DNA of 6,331 nt from positions 1 to 6,331 of the forward strand of contig DLMW01000070.1 of NCBI GenBank assembly GCA_002478245.1, written 5' to 3'. Below the pieces are notes generated by a model. The model did not search any database. It was given only the letters and a program-made list of their open reading frames with translations, and was not told the DNA's origin. The position numbers and the translations under genes were made by a program. The DNA comes from a bacterium UBP18_UBA7526 (GTDB lineage Bacteria > UBP18 > UBA7526). Positions 1 to 5,382 of the stretch are shown piece after piece; positions within the stretch are counted from its first letter, which is position 1, and each line of letters begins with the position of its first letter.

Positions 1-88
1 TGAAATCAAAGATAGAAGCGATTTTGTAAGATGAACCAAGCAAGTTGTCTCTTTTATTGAAATTTCATCTTCGTTTTTTAATATAAAT

Positions 89-135
89 AAAGAGGAGATG
101 ATAGTAGCCTTATGGTTACCAGTCATCTCCTCTTT
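89..135 (-). terminator. Bidirectional hairpin terminator at the end of the operon
   Basis: A 13-bp perfect stem (89-101 with 123-135) encloses a 21-base loop. Read on the plus strand it is followed by seven Ts (133-139, overlapping the stem end). Read on the minus strand it runs into a T-rich stretch, TTTATTTATATT. It lies about 50 bp after the TPR stop codon and so closes the minus-strand operon. The better T-run on the plus strand suggests it may also serve a convergent gene left of the window. Confidence 0.88.
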
Positions 136-185
136 TTTTACTGGAAACTTTTAGTTATTTTTGCTGTCTTGCCAAGGATTTCTAA

Positions 186-827
186 TTATTTTTTAGCTTT
201 TTCTTCAGCCTGGAGCGCTGCTCTTAAAGCCCATGATTTCCTAAGATAGGGGTCACTGGCAATAAGATAGTCCATTGCCTCATCACTGGTTACTTCTATT
301 TTTTCTTCCTTAACAGGCTTTCCGGCTTGGATGGCTTCTAAGTCTTCTTTAACCTTACGTAGGCTTTGAAGTTCTCTTTTGATATAGTCCCAAGTTTCCC
401 CAAGCTCGATAGCCTTCTCATATTCTTCAATAGCTTTATTTAGTAGACGCTCGTCCCTATACCACGCAACGCTATAAAACAACCCTAGGTCTCTATGTGC
501 TCTGGCTGATTTAGGAGCTACCTGAACCGCTTTTTGATACATGGCCAATGCTTGATCATCGAGTCTTTTCATGTAATAGATATGGCCAAGTTCAAGATAG
601 GCATCTACATTTTTGGGATTTATTTTGAGGGCTTCTTCATAATTTTTAATCGCTTGGGCTACCAAAGTAACATCTGTCTCCTCTATTGCTCGATCCCAAA
701 GTTCATCACCCAATTTAGTATATTTTAGACTCTCTCTACTTCTTTTAATATTTGGGTAGAATAAACCACCAAAAAGGATGATCACCACCAAAACAAATAT
801 AATACTAAGTATATATTTCTTCTTCAT
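186..827 (-). CDS. Membrane-anchored tetratricopeptide repeat protein
   Basis: This 213-aa protein begins with MKKK and one strong hydrophobic segment (residues 5-24). It contains no cysteine, so it is not a lipoprotein, and the segment probably stays as a membrane anchor with the rest outside the cytoplasm. TPR units are visible at about 36-71 (imperfect, ending YEEALKINPKN), 73-106 (YLELGHIYYMKRLDDQALAMYQKAV) in canonical spacing, and 107-142 (with a short insertion, ending YEKAIELGE). A charged helical tail (150-213) ends in Lys/Ala/Glu-rich sequence. TPRs bind partner proteins; no enzymatic function is indicated. It overlaps suhB by four bases and is the last gene before the terminator. 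I do not recognise a specific family. A role as an adaptor for the upstream envelope proteins is only a hypothesis from position. Confidence 0.85.
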   Translation of the reverse strand: MKKKYILSIIFVLVVIILFGGLFYPNIKRSRESLKYTKLGDELWDRAIEETDVTLVAQAIKNYEEALKINPKNVDAYLELGHIYYMKRLDDQALAMYQKAVQVAPKSARAHRDLGLFYSVAWYRDERLLNKAIEEYEKAIELGETWDYIKRELQSLRKVKEDLEAIQAGKPVKEEKIEVTSDEAMDYLIASDPYLRKSWALRAALQAEEKAKK

Positions 828-1615
828 GGCCTTTCTCCTTTGTTACACTTATTTAAGATCTCCTCCATTTCTCTATGGATTTTTCCGTTTGAGGCTAAGA
901 TCTCTTTTTTATAGATATTGAATCTCTCTCCTTTGAAGTCCGTCACCCTTCCCCCGGCCTCAGTAACGATGAGGCTTCCTGCCGCCACATCCCAGGGGGC
1001 TAACTTCTCCTCCCAGAAGCCATCGAATCTACCATTGGCAGTATAGCAGAGGTTCAGGGCTGCTGCCCCATCCCTCCTCACCCCTTGGGAGTTTACCATG
1101 AATTCCCTATAGATCTTGAGATACTCATCCGCCCTCTCCCTCCTATCATAGGGGAAGCCAGTGGCTAAGAGGCTCTTATCCAATTCATCTATCTTGGAGA
1201 CAGAGATTCTCTTTCCATTCAAGGTGGCTCCTTTTCCCTTCTCTGCTAAGAATAGTTCGTCAGGAACCGGGTCATAGACCACTCCCAATATGACCTCACC
1301 ATCCCTCTCCAAAGCAATAGAGACGCAGTATCTGGGATAGCCATGGACATAGTTCGTCGTCCCATCTAAGGGGTCGATGATCCACTTATATCGACTCCCT
1401 TTCTCCTCTATCCTCCTCTCCTCAGTCAGGATATCGTGAGAAGGGTGCTTCTCCTTAAGGATACCAATGATCCTCTCCTCTGCCTTCCGATCGATGTCGG
1501 TGACTAAACTTATTCTTCCTTTGTAGTCAATTCTTTTTATTTTCCCCAGATTTTCTCTTAGTATCTTCCCTGCCTCTTTTGCTATCTTTATTGCAAGTTT
1601 TTTAAACTCTTTCAT
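824..1615 (-). CDS. suhB: Inositol monophosphatase family protein (SuhB-like)
   Basis: A 263-aa magnesium-dependent, lithium-sensitive-type phosphatase of the IMPase family, normal length. Metal and catalytic motifs are complete: TEE (64-66), DPLDGTTN (D81, D84), and PWDVAAG (D209), with the RRDGAAALNLCY segment (180-191) typical of SuhB-type enzymes. The likely reaction is hydrolysis of myo-inositol 1-phosphate or a related sugar phosphate. Members of this family can also act on fructose-1,6-bisphosphate or NADP, and E. coli SuhB additionally has a role in rRNA transcription; sequence alone does not separate these. The ATG at 1615 lies 15 bp after the tsaD stop, preceded by a weak AGGGA. Its TGA stop overlaps the ATG of the next gene (ATGA at 827-824), which suggests translational coupling. 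Confidence 0.93.
   Translation of the reverse strand: MKEFKKLAIKIAKEAGKILRENLGKIKRIDYKGRISLVTDIDRKAEERIIGILKEKHPSHDILTEERRIEEKGSRYKWIIDPLDGTTNYVHGYPRYCVSIALERDGEVILGVVYDPVPDELFLAEKGKGATLNGKRISVSKIDELDKSLLATGFPYDRRERADEYLKIYREFMVNSQGVRRDGAAALNLCYTANGRFDGFWEEKLAPWDVAAGSLIVTEAGGRVTDFKGERFNIYKKEILASNGKIHREMEEILNKCNKGERP
835..840 (-). promoter_or_regulatory. Ribosome binding site of the TPR gene inside suhB
   Basis: AAGGAG lies on the minus strand seven bases before the ATG at 827, within the last codons of suhB. With the ATGA overlap it fixes the start of the TPR gene and supports coupled translation. Confidence 0.75.
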
Positions 1616-1630
1616 ACCGTTTTCCCTAGG

Positions 1631-2623
1631 CTAAAGGTTAGCCACGGCATTCAACGATAGGTCTGATCTAATTCCCTCTTTTAGCTTGTAGTGGCCACAG
1701 CAGGCGATCATGGCGGCATTATCTGTGCATAACTCTTCCCTGGGATAAAAAAGTCTTATGCCTCTTGCTTCTGCCTCTTCTCTTAACCTCTCTCTCAAGC
1801 GGCTATTCGCGGCTACCCCTCCCGCCAAGACAATTCTCTTTACTCCCTTCATCTTCGCTGCCCTTAGGGTATTCTTGATAAGCATGTCAACCACTGCTTC
1901 CTGGAAGCTGGCCACAATATCCTGGATCCTGGATCCTGGATCCTGGATCTTAGTGATGTAATCAATGACCGCGGTCTTTACCCCACTGAAGGAGAAGTCA
2001 AGGGTCTCCTTAGCCTTGAAGGAGACCCTAGGAAAAGGGATTGCCTTAGGATTCCCTTTCTTGGCTAATTCATCTATGATGGGGCCACCAGGATAGCCTA
2101 ATTTTAGAAACTTTGCTATCTTATCAAAGGCCTCTCCTGGTGCATCATCCCTTGTCCTTCCCATTACTTCGTATATTCCATGATCTTTGACATAGACCAA
2201 GTCTGAATGGCCACCAGAGACGATTAGGCTTAAGAGGGGAGGCTTTAAAGAAGGGTATTCAAGATAGTTGGCATAGATGTGGCCCTCTAAGTGATTTATG
2301 CCCACAAAAGGAAGGTTGTTAGAATAGGCGATGGCCTTTGTAGTGGAGAGGCCAACTAATAATGCTCCTACTAGGCCGGGACCATAGGTTACTGCTATCC
2401 CATCCAGATCAGAAAAACCAATCTCTGCTCTTGATAGGGCTTCAGATATGATAGGATTTATTAATTCCAGATGCTTCCGGGAAGCGAGCTCTGGTACCAC
2501 TCCCCAGAATTTCCTATGGATAGCAACCTGGGAGGCGACGATATTCGAGAGGATCTCCTTACCACCCTTTACTACCGATGCTGCCGTCTCATCACAGGAG
2601 GTCTCAATCCCTAGGACTAACAA
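1631..2623 (-). CDS. tsaD: tRNA N6-adenosine threonylcarbamoyltransferase TsaD
   Basis: TsaD (also Kae1/YgjD/Gcp) transfers the threonylcarbamoyl group to A37 of ANN-decoding tRNAs in the cytoplasm, working with TsaB, TsaE and TsaC; none of those partners is in this window. The 330-aa length is normal for bacteria. Visible signatures are GIETSCDET at the N-terminus, PELASRKHLE (44-53), the metal-binding HLEGH (H111, H115), the SGGHSDL loop (136-142), APGEAFDK (161-168), DFSFSGVKTA (209-218), LAGGVAANS (266-274) and the metal ligand D301 in CTDNAAM. The start is TTG, fixed by AGGAGG five bases upstream. An oddity is residues 225-235 (KIQDPGSRIQD), encoded by a 7-bp tandem repeat at a loop that varies in length within the family. 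suhB follows 15 bp downstream, so co-transcription is likely. Confidence 0.97.
   Translation of the reverse strand: MLVLGIETSCDETAASVVKGGKEILSNIVASQVAIHRKFWGVVPELASRKHLELINPIISEALSRAEIGFSDLDGIAVTYGPGLVGALLVGLSTTKAIAYSNNLPFVGINHLEGHIYANYLEYPSLKPPLLSLIVSGGHSDLVYVKDHGIYEVMGRTRDDAPGEAFDKIAKFLKLGYPGGPIIDELAKKGNPKAIPFPRVSFKAKETLDFSFSGVKTAVIDYITKIQDPGSRIQDIVASFQEAVVDMLIKNTLRAAKMKGVKRIVLAGGVAANSRLRERLREEAEARGIRLFYPREELCTDNAAMIACCGHYKLKEGIRSDLSLNAVANL
1919..1949. repeat. Heptanucleotide tandem repeat (ATCCTGG)4.4 inside tsaD
   Basis: The plus strand has four exact, adjacent copies of ATCCTGG (1919-1925, 1926-1932, 1933-1939, 1940-1946) plus ATC at 1947-1949. Read on the coding strand as CCAGGAT units, three copies equal 21 bases or seven codons, giving the peptide period IQDPGSR. 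The array lies at codons 225-235 of tsaD and keeps the frame open. Confidence 0.95.
2001..2029. repeat. Perfect 11-bp inverted repeat within tsaD
   Basis: AGGGTCTCCTT at 2001-2011 is exactly complementary to 2019-2029, with a 7-base loop. It would form a strong hairpin in the tsaD mRNA, within the codons for RVSFKAKETLD. No T-run follows on either strand, so it is not a typical terminator. Confidence 0.8.
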
Positions 2624-2628
2624 GATAT

Positions 2629-2634
2629 CCTCCT
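2629..2634 (-). promoter_or_regulatory. Ribosome binding site deciding the TTG start of tsaD
   Basis: The minus strand reads AGGAGG five bases before the TTG at 2623. No ATG occurs near this point in the frame, and translation from the TTG gives the expected family N-terminus (LVLGIETSCDET). The TTG start is therefore well supported. Confidence 0.85.
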
Positions 2635-2649
2635 ACAGGCTTCAAAAAA

Positions 2650-2677
2650 GCTTGGGGCTTGCGGCTTGAAGCATGCT
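2650..2677. repeat. Degenerate heptanucleotide repeat upstream of tsaD
   Basis: On the plus strand three consecutive 7-mers share GCTTGNN: GCTTGGG (2650-2656), GCTTGCG (2657-2663), GCTTGAA (2664-2670), then a weaker GCATGCT (2671-2677). The array fills most of the gap between the deacetylase stop and the tsaD ribosome binding site. A 7-bp inverted pair, GCTTCAA (2639-2645) with TTGAAGC (2666-2672), could fold over it. Confidence 0.6.
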
Positions 2678-2683
2678 TTGCTG

Positions 2684-3805
2684 CTATTCGAGGAGCTCTG
2701 AGACCAGGACAAACTCTATTCCCCGGTCTTCTAATCCCGGGATGGATTCCCTTAGCGCGCGAATAGTGAGGGAATGGGCATGGCCAATGCCGATCGCCCT
2801 TCCTTCCTTTAGAGCAATCTTAGCTAAAAGCTGGATCTGACCTTTGATGTAATCGAGATCGATCTCATTATCCAAGAAAACATCCCTCTTGCCACACTTA
2901 AGCCCCAGTCTCTTAGCCTCTCTATAGGCAATAGATTCAAGGGAGGTCTTACTATCTAAAAAGAAGAGATCTCTTTCCTTCAGTTCCTTTAGCACCAGAT
3001 TCATAATCTCTTCATCCTCTGTCAGCCGGCTTCCCATATGATTATTTATCCCTTGAACGTAGGGGATATCGGATAGGTCCTGGGCAATGATCTCTGCTAT
3101 CTCTTCTCGGGAAGTATTCATAAAAATGGCACCCTTTCCCGGGTTCTTATCTGGAGCCGGGTATCCCTTGGGCTCCATAGGGAGATGGAGCATGACGAGA
3201 AAGCCTTTCTTCTTTGCTTCTAGAGCAGTATCTTTGGAATGGGGTAAAAAGGGTAGGATGGAGAAGTTTAAGGGACGATCGAGAGTTAAGAGTTCCCTTG
3301 TTGCCCCTCCCCCCATCCCCAAGTCATCGATAATAATGGCTACCCTGGCTCTCGGTTGCTCTAAGATGAGCCTCTGAATAGGGATCTCTCTTATCCCGAT
3401 TTTCAGGCTAGAGATCTTCTTCCCCTTAACCTCCCCTTTTTTAACCTCTATTACCCTCCCCCCCTCTCTCTTCACTGCCTGGCTGACCGCCTCCTCATAC
3501 CTTTCCAAGGGCTCCTTGGGAGATACCTTCACCCTCTTTGTAGTGTAGGTCCAGGCTATCTTTCCCTTCTTCTCTTCCCCATACCTTTCAACGATATCCT
3601 TAAGACCCACTCCCAGTTCGAATAGCCTCTCATCTATGGCAGAATCTATCTCCCTTGCTCTTGCCTCATAGTCTACCCTCTTCAGCCAGTCGAATAGGGT
3701 AATCCTCCCCATCTGTTGATAGTCTACCCAGAAAGAGGCTCCGAGAAGCCCCAGAATGGTCATAATGATTAGGGTTTTAACAAATCTATAACCTTCTTTA
3801 GCCAT
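2684..3805 (-). CDS. Divergent polysaccharide deacetylase family protein (YibQ-like)
   Basis: This 373-aa protein has one N-terminal membrane segment (residues 10-27), a poorly conserved charged stretch (30-150), and a divergent polysaccharide deacetylase domain (about 153-373, Pfam Polysacc_deac_2). Visible family hallmarks are the Asp pair in IIDDLG (160-161), LHLPMEP with H207, NNHMGS (254-259), FFLDS (281-285) and GHAH (341-344). These positions resemble metal-binding and catalytic residues of NodB-fold deacetylases, but the substrate of the YibQ group is not established; a periplasmic glycan is likely. E. coli yibQ lies just downstream of envC, and here it follows envC and ctpA, with 45 bp between the ctpA stop and this ATG. 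The ATG at 3805 is preceded by GAAGGGAAG, an acceptable ribosome binding site. The gene ends in TAG, 60 bp before tsaD. Confidence 0.92.
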   Translation of the reverse strand: MAKEGYRFVKTLIIMTILGLLGASFWVDYQQMGRITLFDWLKRVDYEARAREIDSAIDERLFELGVGLKDIVERYGEEKKGKIAWTYTTKRVKVSPKEPLERYEEAVSQAVKREGGRVIEVKKGEVKGKKISSLKIGIREIPIQRLILEQPRARVAIIIDDLGMGGGATRELLTLDRPLNFSILPFLPHSKDTALEAKKKGFLVMLHLPMEPKGYPAPDKNPGKGAIFMNTSREEIAEIIAQDLSDIPYVQGINNHMGSRLTEDEEIMNLVLKELKERDLFFLDSKTSLESIAYREAKRLGLKCGKRDVFLDNEIDLDYIKGQIQLLAKIALKEGRAIGIGHAHSLTIRALRESIPGLEDRGIEFVLVSELLE

Positions 3806-3850
3806 ATCTTCCCTTCAGATAGTTCGGAGAAAAATATACCTAACTCCAGA

Positions 3851-5272
3851 TTATTCCGCTTGAGCGCGGGAGAGTTCTTCTTTAATCACCTCTACCGCCT
3901 TCTGGAACTGGGGATCCTCATCCCGCGTGACCTCATAGGCTATCTTCTCTCCCAGGGCCTGCCTTATTATGGCAATGCGCAACTCCCTCTTAATCTCAAG
4001 GGTCCCTTCTTGCCACTCCTTCTCTTCAAGATCAAACTTCTTCTCTTTTAAGAAGGAAAAGAACTCGTCCAGGTCCTTATCTCTAACCCGGAACTTCTGA
4101 TCCACATCCGGATGGGTGAGGAGGTACTTCTGGCTAAAAGCTCTGAAGTATCCCTTGCTAGCAGTCTTGGAAACTATCTTGGGAAGGGTGGGTAGTTCCA
4201 CCTTGATGTCCGGTTCGATCCCCTTCTCATCGATGTTCCTCCCCTGGGGAGTAAGGTACTGGGCGGTGGTGAGCTTCAAGCCTGAACCATCCTCTAAGGC
4301 CAATACGCTCTGAACCGTTCCCTTACCAAAGGACTTCTCTCCTACGATCTTCCCCCTTCCATGATCCTGAAGAGCACCGGCTACTATCTCAGAAGCAGAA
4401 GCACTTCCCTTATTGATGAGGATGGCTAAAGGATAATCGGGATGGGGCGCCTCATTTGAAAGGTATCTCAGGTTCTGAGAGGAAACCCTTCCTTGAGTAG
4501 AGACAATTAGTCTATTCTTGGGAAGGAACTTATCACATACCTCTACCGCCTCATTCAATAGCCCCCCGTGATTATTGCGCAGATCGAGGATGAGACCCTC
4601 CATCCCTTCCTTCTCCAATTCTTTCAAGGTTTTTTCCAGATCCTTGCCCGCTTGCTTCTTGAACTCGCTTATTCTGATGCAGCCGATCTTTTCCTCTGTT
4701 AAGAAGAAGTAGGGGATGCTTTTTACCACGATCACGCCGCGCACAATAGTAAATTCTAAGAGCCCATCAATCCCTTCCCTCTCTATGGTCAGGGTGACCG
4801 AGGTCCCCTTCGGCCCCCTCATCTTCTTCACCGCCTCCTGTAAGGTGATATCCTTTGTTGACTCCCCATCTATCTCCATAATCTTATCCCCAGCCTGGAT
4901 CCCAGCCTCATATGCTGGGGTCCCCTCAATAGGGGAGATAACAGTGAGCTGCCCATCCCTTATCCAGATACTTATCCCCAATCCCTCGAACTTCCCCTCG
5001 GTCTCGATCTGCATCTCCTTATAGGCATCGGGATCCATGAACTGGCTATGGGGATCTAGGGTAGCCATCATCCCCTTCAGGGCACCATAGACGAGATCCC
5101 TGATCTTCACTTCCTTGACATAGTTTGACTTGATCAGAGAGAGGACCTTGGAGAAGATACCGATATACTTGTAGGTCTCTTCCTTCTCATCTACCTTGCC
5201 AGATATCCCTCCTCCAATAACCAGAACCATCACAATCGTTAGAATCACAACTTTCATTCTTATCTTCTTCAT
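3851..5272 (-). CDS. ctpA: CtpA-type carboxy-terminal processing protease (S41 family, PDZ)
   Basis: A 473-aa exported serine protease. Residues 1-24 form a Lys/Arg-started hydrophobic signal or anchor segment with no lipobox cysteine. Residues 28-85 match the N-terminal helical region of S41 proteases (TLDPHSQFMDP), 88-168 a PDZ domain that recognises substrate C-termini, and about 180-360 the catalytic core. The catalytic site is intact: Ser292 in GSASASE, Lys317 in KSFGKG, spaced 25 residues as in E. coli Prc (S430/K455), and Asp303 at the position of Prc D441. The LRNNHGG motif is at 231-237. A charged C-terminal extension of about 105 residues (366-473) follows the core; its role is unknown. 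Such proteases act in the periplasm on cell-wall enzymes or misfolded proteins. Its position directly after an EnvC-like gene, 110 bp apart, suggests an envelope substrate. Start chosen by ATG with AGGAGG. Confidence 0.95.
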   Translation of the reverse strand: MKKIRMKVVILTIVMVLVIGGGISGKVDEKEETYKYIGIFSKVLSLIKSNYVKEVKIRDLVYGALKGMMATLDPHSQFMDPDAYKEMQIETEGKFEGLGISIWIRDGQLTVISPIEGTPAYEAGIQAGDKIMEIDGESTKDITLQEAVKKMRGPKGTSVTLTIEREGIDGLLEFTIVRGVIVVKSIPYFFLTEEKIGCIRISEFKKQAGKDLEKTLKELEKEGMEGLILDLRNNHGGLLNEAVEVCDKFLPKNRLIVSTQGRVSSQNLRYLSNEAPHPDYPLAILINKGSASASEIVAGALQDHGRGKIVGEKSFGKGTVQSVLALEDGSGLKLTTAQYLTPQGRNIDEKGIEPDIKVELPTLPKIVSKTASKGYFRAFSQKYLLTHPDVDQKFRVRDKDLDEFFSFLKEKKFDLEEKEWQEGTLEIKRELRIAIIRQALGEKIAYEVTRDEDPQFQKAVEVIKEELSRAQAE

Positions 5273-5281
5273 CCCGTTAGA

Positions 5282-5287
5282 CCTCCT
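5282..5287 (-). promoter_or_regulatory. Ribosome binding site of ctpA
   Basis: The minus strand reads AGGAGG nine bases before the ATG at 5272. This perfect Shine-Dalgarno supports that start over the in-frame ATG five codons later. Confidence 0.8.
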
Positions 5288-5295
5288 TTTTGAAC

Positions 5296-5314
5296 ACGGA
5301 TTAATTACGGATTA
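5296..5314. repeat. Direct repeat ACGGATTA x2, 11-bp period
   Basis: The plus strand carries ACGGATTA at 5296-5303 and again at 5307-5314, start-to-start 11 bp, roughly one helical turn. A weaker third match (ACTGGATT) is at 5323-5330. The repeat lies upstream of the ctpA ribosome binding site. It may be a protein binding site or a member of a dispersed intergenic repeat family; the sequence alone does not decide. Confidence 0.55.
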
Positions 5315-5382
5315 GCACAGATACTGGATTCTTGTTCTTGATTGCTTCTGTTTTCCACCCTTCTTCTCCCCTACCTTTATAC

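Larger units (their letters stand above)
5273..5382 (-). other. Intergenic spacer between envC-like gene and ctpA
   Basis: This 110-bp gap is the longest between genes of the cluster. It contains the ctpA ribosome binding site and a short direct repeat (5296-5314). I see no convincing hairpin followed by a T-run, and no clear -35/-10 pair for the minus strand, although a promoter for ctpA here cannot be excluded. Confidence 0.5.

Noticed and set aside
1..34. 3' end of a convergent plus-strand gene
   Set aside because: Two frames end in this stretch (TAA at 27-29, TGA at 32-34) and the terminator has a good plus-strand T-run, but fewer than a dozen codons are visible, so no gene can be called.
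1919..1949. CRISPR-like array
   Set aside because: Units are 7 bp, adjacent and without spacers, and they are in coding sequence.
2639..2672. Terminator between the deacetylase gene and tsaD
   Set aside because: A 7-bp stem with a 20-base loop is weak, and the T-run on the minus strand falls inside the loop rather than after the stem.
3087..3377. 96-codon plus-strand reading frame
   Set aside because: It is antisense to the core motifs of the deacetylase gene and has no recognisable domain.
4888..4920. Inverted repeat CCCCAGC/GCTGGGG in ctpA
   Set aside because: Short arms with a 19-base loop in the PDZ coding region; Gly/Ala codons in a conserved motif explain it.
4716..5024. 102-codon plus-strand reading frame
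   Set aside because: It is antisense to the ctpA PDZ region, with low-complexity Ser/Pro/Ile composition typical of a shadow frame.
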